A DNA stretch of 60,340 nucleotides, taken from Rickettsia typhi. GTDB lineage: Bacteria; Pseudomonadota; Alphaproteobacteria; Rickettsiales; Rickettsiaceae. Location of the stretch: assembly GCA_945883665.1 (NCBI GenBank), contig CAMCXV010000001.1, forward strand, positions 1-60,340, written 5' to 3'. Positions 35,445 to 44,886 of this stretch are shown in pieces. Made by a program: the position numbers and the translations under genes. The notes beneath the pieces were generated by a model. That model had not been told where the DNA came from. It saw only the letters and a program-made list of their open reading frames with translations, and ran no database searches. Within the stretch, counting starts at the first letter, position 1. Every line of letters begins with the position of its first letter.

Positions 35445-36273
35445 AATCACTCTATGGTTAGTTTTTTTGACAATTATTCTTAATAATCAGCTAGCATATT
35501 CCAAACCTAATATTTTAGTTACTATTACTCCGATAGCCAGTATTGTAGCTATGTTAACAAAAGATAAAGCTGATATTGTAATTTTAGATACATCTGGTGG
35601 ATGTACTCATCATCACAGTGCAAAACCAAGTGATAAATCTTTGATAGATAATTCTAAGATGGTTATTTATATTGATGATCAATTTGATAGTTTAGTTTCT
35701 TCGATGCTTCTTAATTATAATGGAAAGAAAGTAAGAATTAGTGATTTTTCTTCTATTGATTTTGAAGGTATAGATGGTCAGCATAACTGGCATTTTTGGC
35801 TGGATTTGAACAATGTTAAAGTAATCCTCAAAGATATTGCCGATAATATTATTAAAACTTTTCCTGAAATAAAAAAGGAGGTAACAAAAAATCTGGCAGA
35901 ATCTTATATTATAATTGACAATCTTGATAAATTGAAACAATCAAAACTGGTAAAACTTGAATCATCTGTCTTACTTAGTGATAGTTTGGAGCATTTTTTT
36001 AAATCAATAGATAATTCTGAGGTAAAAGTTTTTGACATATCAAATGCTAGTTTAAAAAATATACAAAAATTAGATGATATTTTGAGTTCTGAATCTCTAA
36101 AATGTATAGTTTTAGATGTTAATCAAAATAGCCAATCATATTCAAAATATAATAAACTAATAATTCAGCTTGATAGCGAAAACTGGACTTTGAAAGATAA
36201 AACAAATATAAGCGGAAATTTATTTGTTGATCAATATTCCAAAATGATTAATCTAGTGGAATCTTGTAAATAA
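35434..36273 (+). CDS. znuA: Zinc ABC transporter substrate-binding protein, ZnuA-like
   Basis: A 279-residue periplasmic protein with a signal peptide (about 1-23, ending LAYSK). The cluster A-I fold (PF01297) is recognised by NILVTITPIASIVAMLTKDKAD, the metal-site loop GGCTHHHSAKPSD (about 52-64) and the second ligand region HNWHFWLDLNN (about 113-123). ZnuA delivers Zn2+ to the ZnuBC transporter. No znuB or znuC is adjacent, so the transporter parts must be elsewhere. It overlaps cca by 11 bases. Mn2+ as substrate cannot be excluded, but the His-rich loop favours zinc. Confidence 0.87.
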   Translation: MKNKITLWLVFLTIILNNQLAYSKPNILVTITPIASIVAMLTKDKADIVILDTSGGCTHHHSAKPSDKSLIDNSKMVIYIDDQFDSLVSSMLLNYNGKKVRISDFSSIDFEGIDGQHNWHFWLDLNNVKVILKDIADNIIKTFPEIKKEVTKNLAESYIIIDNLDKLKQSKLVKLESSVLLSDSLEHFFKSIDNSEVKVFDISNASLKNIQKLDDILSSESLKCIVLDVNQNSQSYSKYNKLIIQLDSENWTLKDKTNISGNLFVDQYSKMINLVESCK

Positions 36274-36410
36274 TAATTACTGTTCAACTGATTTTTTTAA
36301 AATAAGAAACAATCTTAGTAAGAACTATTTTTACTGAAAATTATAATTCTATACTAGAATATTATGATTTGTAATGATAATCTCTAACAATAGTTAAAAA
36401 TGTTTTTTTA

Positions 36411-36417
36411 AGGAGGG
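36411..36417 (+). promoter_or_regulatory. Strong ribosome-binding site of mgtE
   Basis: AGGAGGG ends nine bases before the mgtE ATG at 36427. It is among the strongest Shine-Dalgarno matches in this AT-rich window and fixes the start. Another ATG at 36419 is only one base from it and reads just three codons. Confidence 0.65.
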
Positions 36418-36426
36418 TATGTATTT

Positions 36427-37797
36427 ATGAGAGATTCACAGAATGCTATTTTACCTGATTACCAAGAAAAAATTGAAAAAACTTTTGAGCATATTCATTA
36501 TCTAATAGATAATGAAAAGATAGATCATGCAAAGCGCGCATTACTTGATCTACATTACGCAGATCTTGCTGATTTTTTAGATACTTCTTCTTATAAATTA
36601 TACGATCTAATTTTACCTATTATTGCTGATAATATTGATCCGCAAACTCTTGTTTGGCTAAGTGATAGTCATAAACAATATGCTATAGAAGCTCTTGGCA
36701 TAGATAAAGCTGTTGTTTTAATAAACCAATTAGATATTGAAGATTCCATTGAAGTAATAGAAGCTTTAAGCTTGGAATTAAAAGATGAAATAATAGGTAA
36801 ATTAAATAATGATATTAAACAGCAAATTATTGAAGGTTTTAAATATCCAGAAGATACTGTCGGCAGAATAATCGAAAAACATTTTGTTGCATTCCAAAAA
36901 AATTGGTCAGTAGGGCAGGCAATTGAGCATATACGTAAAAGCAATATAGATAAAGATTTTCATGCTGGGATCGTAGTGAATGATAAATATCAACCAGTTG
37001 GTAATATATTACTTTGTACGTTGCTTAAAAGCTCGCATGATGAGCCGTTAATAAATTTAATGAACTCCGATTTTAAAATTGCCGGAACTACTACAAAACT
37101 TGATGAAATTGCTTTTATATTTAAGCAATATGCTTTAACCATTGTACCAGTAGTAAATAAAAAGGGTAAGCTAGTTGGAAGTGTTTCGATAGATAATATG
37201 ATATATATTATTGAGGAGCAAACGGAAAATGAATTCATGCATCTTGGTGGCGTCAATAATAGTGATATATTTGATAATTTATATGCAACTGTAAAACATA
37301 GATTTCCTTGGTTATTTATCAATTTGATTACAGCCTTTGCTACTTCTTTGGTTATTAATCAGTTTAGTGATACTATAGAAAAACTTATTATTCTTGCTAC
37401 TATTATGCCTATTGTTGCTAGTATGGGTGGAAATGCTGGTACACAAGTAATGACTGTTACAGTTATAGCTTTGGCAAATAGAGAAATAAAACAAACATAT
37501 GTAACAAAAGTCATTTTAAAAGAAGTATTTGTTTGTCTGCTCAATGGCTTTATTCTAGCTATTATAGGAGCACTTATTATATATATTCCATTTGCTGATT
37601 TAAACTTAACTATTGTTTTTATGGTATCGGTAATAATTAATTTTGTTGCTGCTGGTATGCTAGGTTCTGGTATACCAATTATTTTGGATCATTGGGATAT
37701 TGATGCTGCAACCTCTTCGGGAGTCGTTTTGTCAGCTTTAACAGATGCACTTGGATTTTTTAGTTTTTTGGGTTTGGCTTTCTTTTTTCTGGTTTAA
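36427..37797 (+). CDS. mgtE: Magnesium transporter MgtE
   Basis: A 456-residue MgtE. The cytoplasmic N domain (about 1-130) is a helical superhelix. A CBS pair follows (about 135-260, with DTVGRIIEKHFVA and VPVVNKKGKLVGSVSIDNMI). A membrane domain of five helices (about 285-456) carries ASMGGNAGTQVMTV, with the selectivity-filter region, and the final DAATSSGVVLSALTDALGFF. The CBS domain senses cytosolic Mg2+ and gates the channel. It stands alone on the plus strand after znuA, behind a strong ribosome-binding site. Confidence 0.95.
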   Translation: MRDSQNAILPDYQEKIEKTFEHIHYLIDNEKIDHAKRALLDLHYADLADFLDTSSYKLYDLILPIIADNIDPQTLVWLSDSHKQYAIEALGIDKAVVLINQLDIEDSIEVIEALSLELKDEIIGKLNNDIKQQIIEGFKYPEDTVGRIIEKHFVAFQKNWSVGQAIEHIRKSNIDKDFHAGIVVNDKYQPVGNILLCTLLKSSHDEPLINLMNSDFKIAGTTTKLDEIAFIFKQYALTIVPVVNKKGKLVGSVSIDNMIYIIEEQTENEFMHLGGVNNSDIFDNLYATVKHRFPWLFINLITAFATSLVINQFSDTIEKLIILATIMPIVASMGGNAGTQVMTVTVIALANREIKQTYVTKVILKEVFVCLLNGFILAIIGALIIYIPFADLNLTIVFMVSVIINFVAAGMLGSGIPIILDHWDIDAATSSGVVLSALTDALGFFSFLGLAFFFLV

Positions 37798-37830
37798 AAA
37801 ATATTTCATACAAAAACTTTACAAAAATAG

Positions 37831-37859
37831 TTGCAATAAGCTCTTTGTATCTATATAAA
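37831..37859 (+). promoter_or_regulatory. Possible promoter for tRNA-Glu
   Basis: TTGCAA (37831-37836), a 17-base spacer and TATAAA (37854-37859) lie about 64 bases upstream of the tRNA. The match is moderate in AT-rich DNA. Confidence 0.35.
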
Positions 37860-37922
37860 GGATCTTGTAATGCGTATTTGTATATTTGATATTATAATTA
37901 AGTTGCAAATCTTGTATTTTAT

Positions 37923-37997
37923 GGCCCCTTCGTCTAGCGGTTAGGACGCTACCCTTTCACGGTGAAAACACGGGTTCGATTCCCGTAGGGGTCACCA
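37923..37997 (+). tRNA. tRNA-Glu (anticodon UUC)
   Basis: A 75-base cloverleaf with encoded CCA. The acceptor stem is GGCCCCT/AGGGGTC. The anticodon loop CTTTCAC carries anticodon TTC at 37956-37958. The T-arm is ACGGGTTCGATTCCCGT. The anticodon stem CTACC/GGTGA has a C-A mismatch at its base (27-43) and a U-G pair (28-42), which is unusual but tolerable. It would be charged by the gltX product. Confidence 0.95.
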
Positions 37998-38154
37998 TAA
38001 ATATCTTGAAAATGATAAAAATCATTATAAATATTTCCTAATTTTTCTATGTAGTTCTAATAAAAAAATTCATATTTTTGTAGATAAAGCAAATAATATT
38101 AGCTATGCTTTGTCATGCATATAAAAAATATTTTTTAATCTAGGTAAAATTTTT

Positions 38155-38313
38155 ATGGGCGTTAGTGTTGGTCAGTTACTAGTTGTTTTATTAATAATTT
38201 TGGTGTTATTTGGTGCTGGAAAATTGCCTCAAGTAATGTCCGATTTGGGCAAGGGTCTTAAGTCCTTTAAAGATGGTATGAAAGATACTAAAGATGAAAA
38301 TGATGATAAATAA
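38155..38313 (+). CDS. tatA: Sec-independent translocase protein TatA
   Basis: A 52-residue TatA/E protein, short but within the range of small alphaproteobacterial versions. One membrane helix (about 6-20, [17 protein letters not shown]) is followed by the hinge and the amphipathic helix [20 protein letters not shown], with the family's FGxxKLPxxxxxxGKGxxxFK pattern. A short charged tail ends the protein. It forms the pore of the twin-arginine pathway, for example for the Rieske protein. tatB and tatC are not adjacent. Its 3' end abuts bamD, whose ATG lies 5 bases after its stop. Confidence 0.92.
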   Translation: MGVSVGQLLVVLLIILVLFGAGKLPQVMSDLGKGLKSFKDGMKDTKDENDDK

Positions 38314-38317
38314 ATAT

Positions 38318-39061
38318 ATGAAAAATAGAAATTTTGCTTTAACCTTTTTGTGTGTAATCTCATTTATTCTTACTTCTTGTAAAAGTAAATTAAAGGATGA
38401 AGAAATTGTTCCACCAGAGCAAAGTTATAATGCTGGAATAATACAAATTGACAAAGGCGAATACAAGAAAGCAGCTGAGGATTTTGAGAGGGTCTTTTTT
38501 CAGCATCCTGGTAATGTAATAACTCCTCAAGCAGAGTTAATGCAAGCTTACTCTTTGTATCTTGCTGCCGAGTATGATGATGCTGTTGATGTTCTTGATA
38601 TATTCATTAAATTACATCCAAGACATGATGATATAGCTTATGCTTATTATTTAAAAGCAATGTCTAATTATGCTCAAATTTCAAGTGTTTTACTGGATCA
38701 ATCAAGAACAAGAGCTGCAAAAGAAGATTTTGAAGAAGTGATCAATCGGTTTTCTGGTACAAAATACGCTATAGATGCGGCGCTTAAGATAGATCTAGTG
38801 AACGATCATTTAGCTGGTAAAGAAATGTTAGTTGGTAGATATTATTTAAAAAAGAAAAACCCAATATCAGCAGTCAAAAGATTTCAGACTGTGATTGACG
38901 TATACGATACTACCTCTCACGTAGAAGAGGCGCTGTATAGATTAGTTGAAGCAAATATAATGCTTGGTCTTGAAAGTGAAGCAGAAAAATATAATGCTGT
39001 ACTTGAGTATAATTATCCAAACGGAATATGGATTCAAAAAGCACGTAATTTATTAAAATAA
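38318..39061 (+). CDS. bamD: Outer-membrane assembly lipoprotein BamD
   Basis: About 247 residues from ATG 38318 (MKNRNFALTF), with a lipoprotein signal peptide ending at the lipobox LTSC. Five TPR-like repeats follow, beginning PPEQSYNAGIIQIDKGEYKK (about 36-55), with the signature FERVFFQHPGN and YLKAMSNYAQISSVLLDQSR. This is the BamD (ComL/YfiO) pattern. BamD is the essential lipoprotein that, with BamA, inserts outer-membrane beta-barrels. The frame is open to 38294, which would overlap tatA and place extra residues before the signal peptide. recN follows after 9 bases, the common bamD-recN order of alphaproteobacteria. Confidence 0.93.
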   Translation: MKNRNFALTFLCVISFILTSCKSKLKDEEIVPPEQSYNAGIIQIDKGEYKKAAEDFERVFFQHPGNVITPQAELMQAYSLYLAAEYDDAVDVLDIFIKLHPRHDDIAYAYYLKAMSNYAQISSVLLDQSRTRAAKEDFEEVINRFSGTKYAIDAALKIDLVNDHLAGKEMLVGRYYLKKKNPISAVKRFQTVIDVYDTTSHVEEALYRLVEANIMLGLESEAEKYNAVLEYNYPNGIWIQKARNLLK

Positions 39062-39070
39062 TGTTATTTC

Positions 39071-40714
39071 ATGCTCCAAAATCTATTAATTCAAGATTTT
39101 ATATTAATCCAGAGACTGGATTTAGATTTTGAAGATGGGTTTTGCGTTATTACTGGTGAGACAGGTGCTGGTAAATCAATATTACTTGATGCAATCTTAT
39201 TTGCTATGGGTGATAAATCTAATGGTCAAATAGTTCGTTCTGGACAAGAAAAGGCAATTGTTACTCTTACATTTTCTGTTATTGATAAAATTATTCTATT
39301 TTTATCAGAATATGATATCAAGCTTAATCTAGATGAAGATTTAATAGTCAAAAGAGTTCAATATGTTAATGGTCGTAAAAAGTTTTTTGTTAATGATAAT
39401 ATAGTTAGCCACAAAGTGGTTTTAGATTTATTCGACTATCTTTTGGAGATTCATGGTCAGCATAATCATACATCTTTATTAAATGTTTCTGCACATTTAG
39501 AAATACTAGACCAATCTGCTAATAATATGGATTTAAGAAATAGAGTTGCAGATTTATATAAGTTTTGGCAAGATATTTGCAATGAAGTAGCAACAATTAA
39601 TAGTGAAAGAGAATCTATGATAAAAGAAATAGAGTATCTTTCGCATATTTGCCAAGAATATAGTGCTTTAGATATAAAAGATGATGAAGAAGATAAGCTT
39701 ACAGAAATAAAAAGATCTCTGCAAACAAGAGGTAAAGAAGTGAATTTAGCGCAATCAATTTTAAATGATATTGAGGCAAGCAAGATTGAACAAATTGTAG
39801 CTAAAGCTCAAAGAAGTATAAGTAAGTCTGCTGATGTTAATCTTTATAATCAAATAAATATTTATCTCGAGGAAATATATAATAAAACCGAAGAGGTAAA
39901 ATCATCTTTAAGTATTATCTTAAATAGCTTTAATGATAATGAATATTCATTATCAGAAATAGAAGATCGATTATATGAAATTAAATCAATAGCCAGAAAA
40001 CACGGTTGTTTAGTAAGTGATTTAAGTTCATTTATGAAAAATAGTGAAGAAAAATATCAAAATCTTGAGCTAAAGCTAAAAAATAGTGCGGATTTACAGG
40101 ATAAAATGATGAAAGCCGAGCAAGAATATTTTGATCAAGCTAGTTTATTGTCTCAAAATAGAAGAATATCTGCAAAAGAGCTTGAAGACAAAACAATGAG
40201 CGAATTACAAATGCTTGATATGAAAAAAGCGATATTCTCTGTTGATATCAAATCAGATAAAAAACTTGCTGGAAGTAAAGGCATAGATGAAATAAGATTT
40301 CTTGCGTCAACTAATCCTGGTACGCCGAAAGCACCAATTGATAAGATAGCGTCTGGTGGTGAGCTATCAAGGTTTATGCTTGGATTTAGAGCGGCTTTAT
40401 TTAACAAAGAAGCAAAACAGACTATTATTTTTGACGAAGTAGATGTTGGTATTAGTGGTAGTGTTGCAGATGTTGTTGGTCAAAGATTGAAAAATCTAAG
40501 TGAAGTGGCGCAGGTAATAGTAATTACCCATCAGCCACAAGTAGCTGGTAAAGCTAATCAACATATTTTAGTACAAAAAACACAAACAAATACTGATACA
40601 AAGATTGTTACAGAATATCTTGATTTTGATGGAAGATCTTGTGAGCTTGCAAGAATGATATCTGGAAAAGAAATAACTAGTAATTCAATTGCTGCGGCAA
40701 AGGAATTAATGTAA
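39071..40714 (+). CDS. recN: DNA repair protein RecN
   Basis: A 547-residue SMC-like ATPase. The N-terminal Walker A is GETGAGKSILLDA (about 29-41). A Q-loop region HGQHNHTSLLNVSAHLEILD (about 134-153) follows. Coiled coils flank a central segment (about 160-385). The C-terminal half has the signature ASGGELSRFMLG (about 427-438) and Walker B IIFDEVDVGISG (about 455-466). RecN acts in double-strand break repair. It is slightly shorter than the usual 550-560. It is convergent with cysQ and overlaps it by 9 bases at the stop codons. Confidence 0.96.
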   Translation: MLQNLLIQDFILIQRLDLDFEDGFCVITGETGAGKSILLDAILFAMGDKSNGQIVRSGQEKAIVTLTFSVIDKIILFLSEYDIKLNLDEDLIVKRVQYVNGRKKFFVNDNIVSHKVVLDLFDYLLEIHGQHNHTSLLNVSAHLEILDQSANNMDLRNRVADLYKFWQDICNEVATINSERESMIKEIEYLSHICQEYSALDIKDDEEDKLTEIKRSLQTRGKEVNLAQSILNDIEASKIEQIVAKAQRSISKSADVNLYNQINIYLEEIYNKTEEVKSSLSIILNSFNDNEYSLSEIEDRLYEIKSIARKHGCLVSDLSSFMKNSEEKYQNLELKLKNSADLQDKMMKAEQEYFDQASLLSQNRRISAKELEDKTMSELQMLDMKKAIFSVDIKSDKKLAGSKGIDEIRFLASTNPGTPKAPIDKIASGGELSRFMLGFRAALFNKEAKQTIIFDEVDVGISGSVADVVGQRLKNLSEVAQVIVITHQPQVAGKANQHILVQKTQTNTDTKIVTEYLDFDGRSCELARMISGKEITSNSIAAAKELM

Positions 40715-41467
40715 TAGTGAATATCTTTTATTTGAGGCAATGAAATCAGAGTTTTTGAAATTTTTTTTAGTGTATAATAATTGTTGTCCAGTATCATTAT
40801 CTATTACATTTCCTCCAGCTGCAAGGATTAGAGCATGCCCAGCTGCTATATCCCATTCCATGGTTGGACCAAATTTAGGATATACATCTACAGAACCTTC
40901 AGCCACCATGCAAAGTTTTATAGAGCTTGGTATGCTAATTATTTCTGAAAATTCCCGCTCTTGAATATATTGTTCAGTTTTCAAATTAAAATCTCTAGAG
41001 CTTACTACTGCAATATAATCGGAGTTAGTTTTTTGTTCTACCTTAATAGTTTTAGTATTTTTTTCTATACATAATTTTTTTTCGTGATTTGTAAAATATA
41101 ATTTTTTTGCAGTGGGTTGGTAAATTAGTCCAATAATAGGAATTTGATTATAAATTAGAGCAATGTTAACAGTGAAACTATCCATATTTTTTATGTAGCT
41201 TTTTGTGCCGTCGATAGGGTCAACTAGCCAAATCATTTCTTTATTTGAAATATCTTTTAAGGGTTTTTCTTCGCAAATAATAGGTATATTATTATCTAAT
41301 TCTGTTAATTTTTGGTAGATAAAATTGCTAACTGCTATATCACCATTAGTAACTGGAGAAGAATCATTTTTCTGTTCGATTATTAATCCTTCATTTCTTA
41401 AATTAATGGATATTTGCCCAGCACTAATGATTATTTCTTTTAGATTTGAGATAAATCTTTGATCCAT
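40706..41467 (-). CDS. cysQ: 3'(2'),5'-bisphosphate nucleotidase, CysQ-like
   Basis: A 253-residue member of the inositol monophosphatase superfamily. Metal-site motifs are ICEE (about 60-63) and WLVDPIDGTKSYI (about 80-92). MEWDIAAGHALILAAGG (about 203-219) is the C-terminal signature. CysQ-type enzymes hydrolyse 3'-phosphoadenosine 5'-phosphate to AMP. Another superfamily substrate cannot be excluded by reading alone. It lies 10 bases after folD and is last in a minus-strand group with folD and the reductase. Confidence 0.82.
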   Translation of the reverse strand: MDQRFISNLKEIIISAGQISINLRNEGLIIEQKNDSSPVTNGDIAVSNFIYQKLTELDNNIPIICEEKPLKDISNKEMIWLVDPIDGTKSYIKNMDSFTVNIALIYNQIPIIGLIYQPTAKKLYFTNHEKKLCIEKNTKTIKVEQKTNSDYIAVVSSRDFNLKTEQYIQEREFSEIISIPSSIKLCMVAEGSVDVYPKFGPTMEWDIAAGHALILAAGGNVIDNDTGQQLLYTKKNFKNSDFIASNKRYSLLH

Positions 41468-41477
41468 TATATGTCTC

Positions 41478-42356
41478 TTAATGTTTGATATTATTTCTAA
41501 TCATAGCCTCAAATGTATTATTAAGTAAATAAGCAATAGTCATAGGTCCCACTCCTCCAGGGACTGGCGTGAGGTAACTTACTTTGTTTTTAACTGAGTC
41601 AAAGTCGACATCGCCAACTAGTTTATATTTATTTTCAAAATCAACTCTATTAATACCAACATCTATTACTATAGCTTTTTCCGAAAAATATTCTGATGTT
41701 AAAAATAGTGGTTTTCCAATTGCGGCAATAACTATATCTGCATTACTAGTGATTTTAGCTAGATTTATAGTTTTAGAATGGCACAAAGTAACAGTAGCAT
41801 TTTCTATATTTAACAACGCAGCTAATGGTTTGCCAACGATATTTGATCTGCCAACTATGGCAATATTTTTACCAGTAATATCAACTTGTGTAAGTTTTAT
41901 AAGTTCAAGACAACCTCTTGCTGTACATGGTACAAAACCCCCTTCATAACCACTATTTAAAATTCCAACATTTAATGGATGAAATCCATCAACATCTTTG
42001 TTTGGAGCAATAGTGTTTATTACTTTTTCTTTTGAAATTTGTTTAGGTAAAGGTAATTGAACAAGTATTCCTGAAATTGAGTTATCAGAATTAATCCGTA
42101 AAATTTCAGCAAGTAAATTTTTCTCGTTTACATTTTCATCAAAATGTATTAACTCGGTATCAATGCCAATTTTTTTTGCAGCATTTATTTTGTTTCTAAC
42201 ATATATGCTACTAGCATGATTTGAACCAACCAAAATGATAGCTAATTTCGCATTTAAATTATTTTCTTTTTTTTGATATGAAACATTTTTTTTTAACTGA
42301 TCTAATATTAGACTAGCGTAATGTTTTCCATCTATTAAGATAGCTTCTTTTGCCAT
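41478..42356 (-). CDS. folD: Bifunctional methylenetetrahydrofolate dehydrogenase/cyclohydrolase
   Basis: A 292-residue FolD. It has [21 protein letters not shown] (given here in part), with the catalytic Lys in YVRNK (about 51-55), then VQLPLP (about 99-104). [11 protein letters not shown] (about 117-127), [14 protein letters not shown] (about 166-179) and [16 protein letters not shown] (about 263-278) follow. It interconverts methylene-, methenyl- and formyl-tetrahydrofolate, supplying thyX and formyl-Met synthesis. It follows the reductase gene with no spacing: its ATG ends where the reductase coding region stops on the same strand. Confidence 0.97.
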   Translation of the reverse strand: MAKEAILIDGKHYASLILDQLKKNVSYQKKENNLNAKLAIILVGSNHASSIYVRNKINAAKKIGIDTELIHFDENVNEKNLLAEILRINSDNSISGILVQLPLPKQISKEKVINTIAPNKDVDGFHPLNVGILNSGYEGGFVPCTARGCLELIKLTQVDITGKNIAIVGRSNIVGKPLAALLNIENATVTLCHSKTINLAKITSNADIVIAAIGKPLFLTSEYFSEKAIVIDVGINRVDFENKYKLVGDVDFDSVKNKVSYLTPVPGGVGPMTIAYLLNNTFEAMIRNNIKH

Positions 42357-43352
42357 TTAATTTTTTATTCCTTTTGTTGTTGAATATTCAAAATGCAATG
42401 CTTTTCCATCAAAAACTCTGTTGTAAGCATGGTGCAGAGCTGAGGCGCTTTCAGCAAAACTAGTTAATATTAATTTTAATTTTCCTGAGTAATTGGCTAC
42501 ATCACCAACTGCATATATACCTTTGACGTTAGTTTCAAAATAGGGAGGAGTGACATCGATATGATGATTGCTAATATTAAGCCCAAAATTTAATATTGGT
42601 CCTAAATTCTGCGCAAGACCAAAAAATGGTAATAAAATATCGGCTTTTAATATTTTTTTATTACCATCTAGATCAGCAACTATAACTTCTTCTAAAATAC
42701 CATTTTGCCCATTCAGTCCGTTAAGCTGGTAATTAGTGATTAATTTGATTTTATTCATGGATTCAAGTTCATGAATTTTTTGTACAGTAGCTGGTGCGGC
42801 TCTAAACTTATTTCTTCTATGAACAATAGAAACATTAGCTATTTCACATAAAGATATTGCCCAATCAAGAGCAGAATCACCACCTCCTGCAATAATTATA
42901 TTTTTATTAGCAAGGGAATTTTTATTTGTTATTAAGTAAAAAACTGATTTTTCTTCGTAAGACTCTATATTTTCTAGAGGGGGTCTGTTGGGACCAAATG
43001 CTCCCGCTCCAGCAGCAATAATCACAACTTTTGCTTGTAGCACTGTTCCAATAGAGGTTGTAACCTTAAAAAAACTATTATGATCTTCAAGAGCAATTAA
43101 TTGCTGAGATAAAAAATATTCTGGTGTGAATGGAGCTGCTTGTTCAACTAATTTATTTATTAGATCTTGAGAAACTATTTCTGGATATGCAGGAATATCG
43201 TAAATTGGTTTTTCCGGGTAAAGAGCAGCACATTGACCACCTATTACTTCTAATGAGTCTATGATGGCTGATTTCATGCCAAGCATACCAGCCTGAAAAG
43301 AGCTAAATAAGCCAGATGGACCTGCGCCAATTATTACAACATCAAACAGCAT
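42357..43352 (-). CDS. Ferredoxin/flavodoxin-NADP+ reductase, thioredoxin-reductase type
   Basis: A 331-residue flavoprotein. The FAD-binding site is [15 protein letters not shown] (about 6-20) and the NAD(P)H-binding site is [13 protein letters not shown] (about 151-163). [16 protein letters not shown] lies near the C-terminus. The active-site CxxC of thioredoxin reductase is absent, which places it with YumC-type ferredoxin-NADP+ reductases. It would move electrons between NADPH and ferredoxin or flavodoxin. The start codon is ATG. It leads folD and cysQ in a compact minus-strand group. Confidence 0.9.
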   Translation of the reverse strand: MLFDVVIIGAGPSGLFSSFQAGMLGMKSAIIDSLEVIGGQCAALYPEKPIYDIPAYPEIVSQDLINKLVEQAAPFTPEYFLSQQLIALEDHNSFFKVTTSIGTVLQAKVVIIAAGAGAFGPNRPPLENIESYEEKSVFYLITNKNSLANKNIIIAGGGDSALDWAISLCEIANVSIVHRRNKFRAAPATVQKIHELESMNKIKLITNYQLNGLNGQNGILEEVIVADLDGNKKILKADILLPFFGLAQNLGPILNFGLNISNHHIDVTPPYFETNVKGIYAVGDVANYSGKLKLILTSFAESASALHHAYNRVFDGKALHFEYSTTKGIKN

Positions 43353-43434
43353 AATTAATTAATTTATTTATTTATTTGTTTATTACAAGATATAAAATTA
43401 AAATAAGAATGCAAGCATATAAGAAGATATAGTA

Positions 43435-44802
43435 CTAGGCGTTATTAAAAGAAAAGGATCTATTTCTTTTGCGTACGGCAGAAGTCGGTATATCAAGTGC
43501 TTCTCTATATTTTGCTACTGTTCTTCTTGCTATTTTTATATTAAACTTAAATAGTTGTTCTGTTATATCATCATCAGAAAGAATCGCATCTGGGTCTTCA
43601 CTTAAAACAATCTGGCGGATAATTTCTTTGGCTTTGGTACTAGAAACATCATCTTCAATTGTTCTGGTACTAGATAAGCTAGAAGAGAAAAAATATTTAA
43701 GCTCGTATATACCAGTGGGAGTTGCAATATATTTATTTGATGTAGAACGGCTAATTGTGCTTTCGTTCAAACTAGTTATTTCAGCTATTGTATTTAAAGT
43801 CATAGGTTTTAAAAACATAACCCCTCTAATAAAAAAATCTATCTGATTTTCAACTATAGCTCTTGCTACTTTGATTATAGTAATTGCTCTTTGCTCTATG
43901 CCTTTTACAATTGAATTAGCAGATTCAATCTCGTTTTTAATAAAATCTTTTTCATCTTTTGTGATTACTCCATTTTTAATTTTTATATAATATTCAACAT
44001 TAACTTTTAATTTTGGATTTACTTCTTCATTAATTTCTAATTTTATTTCACTATTATCTAGTATTGTTAATATAACATCTGGTATTTTGTAACTAGTTTG
44101 CTCAACTAAAAAACCATTAGCAGGTTTGGGATTTAGTAGTTTTATTTGTTTTATTAAATTTCCTAAATTATTGATGTCTACATCGCATAATTTTGATAAT
44201 TTTTGTAATTTACCACTTGCAATGAGATCAATATTATTAATCATTGTAACTAGCGCTTGGCTTACATTAGGTTGTTCGATAAGTTGTAATAATAAGCATT
44301 CTTTTAGGGTTCTAGCAAAAATTCCTGGTGGATCAAAAGTTTGCAATTTTTTTAATACCTCTTCAACAATAACAAGATCGCATTTTAAATTAGTTGCAAC
44401 TTCATTTAAATCAACATTTAAGTAGCCATTACTTTGTAGATAATCTAGCAAATAATTTGCAATTAAAATATGTTTGTTATCGTCAAAAGAAATGTTTATT
44501 TGTTCTGTAATATGCTCTTTTAGAGTTACTTCTTTTATAATACTTTCTAAAAAATCTTGGTTTGAATGAGATCTGTTAATACGACTAATATTAGTTGTAA
44601 ATTTTTCTTGTGTATCATGTGTTTTAGTGGATGTTTCATTATTTGCGGTTTCATCATCAATAAAAGGATTGCGCCCTAATTCCGTTGATACAAAAGCTGA
44701 TAATTCGAGATTAGACATTTGTAAAATATTAATGCTTTGGTGCATGCTGCTTGTCATTGTCATTGACTGCTTTTGATCAAATTTTTGAATTTGTTTGCCC
44801 AT
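43435..44802 (-). CDS. rpoN: RNA polymerase sigma-54 factor
   Basis: A 455-residue RpoN. Region I is Gln-, Met- and Ser-rich and has the core layout SMTMTSSMHQSINILQMSNL, followed by the second repeat-like LGRNPFIDDE. The core-binding domain (about 95-290) contains DPPGIFARTLKECLLLQL. The DNA-binding part carries the helix-turn-helix (about 335-360, LNTIAEITSLNESTISRSTS). The RpoN box is ARRTVAKYRE (about 428-437). It reads -24/-12 promoters with an enhancer-binding ATPase, often for flagellar genes. No such activator lies in the window. It is divergent from the ABC-F gene. Confidence 0.96.
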   Translation of the reverse strand: MGKQIQKFDQKQSMTMTSSMHQSINILQMSNLELSAFVSTELGRNPFIDDETANNETSTKTHDTQEKFTTNISRINRSHSNQDFLESIIKEVTLKEHITEQINISFDDNKHILIANYLLDYLQSNGYLNVDLNEVATNLKCDLVIVEEVLKKLQTFDPPGIFARTLKECLLLQLIEQPNVSQALVTMINNIDLIASGKLQKLSKLCDVDINNLGNLIKQIKLLNPKPANGFLVEQTSYKIPDVILTILDNSEIKLEINEEVNPKLKVNVEYYIKIKNGVITKDEKDFIKNEIESANSIVKGIEQRAITIIKVARAIVENQIDFFIRGVMFLKPMTLNTIAEITSLNESTISRSTSNKYIATPTGIYELKYFFSSSLSSTRTIEDDVSSTKAKEIIRQIVLSEDPDAILSDDDITEQLFKFNIKIARRTVAKYREALDIPTSAVRKRNRSFSFNNA

Positions 44803-44886
44803 AGGAATAAAATAAAACTTATTGTTTAATATAATTTAGTTTATTATATCTACTAATGATCTAATCTTATAACAAATATTTATATT

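Noticed and set aside
36419-36430. A three-codon ORF (ATG TAT TTA TGA) overlapping the mgtE start, suggestive of a leader peptide
   Set aside because: Its ATG is one base from the ribosome-binding site, too close for initiation; no attenuator-like stems were seen.
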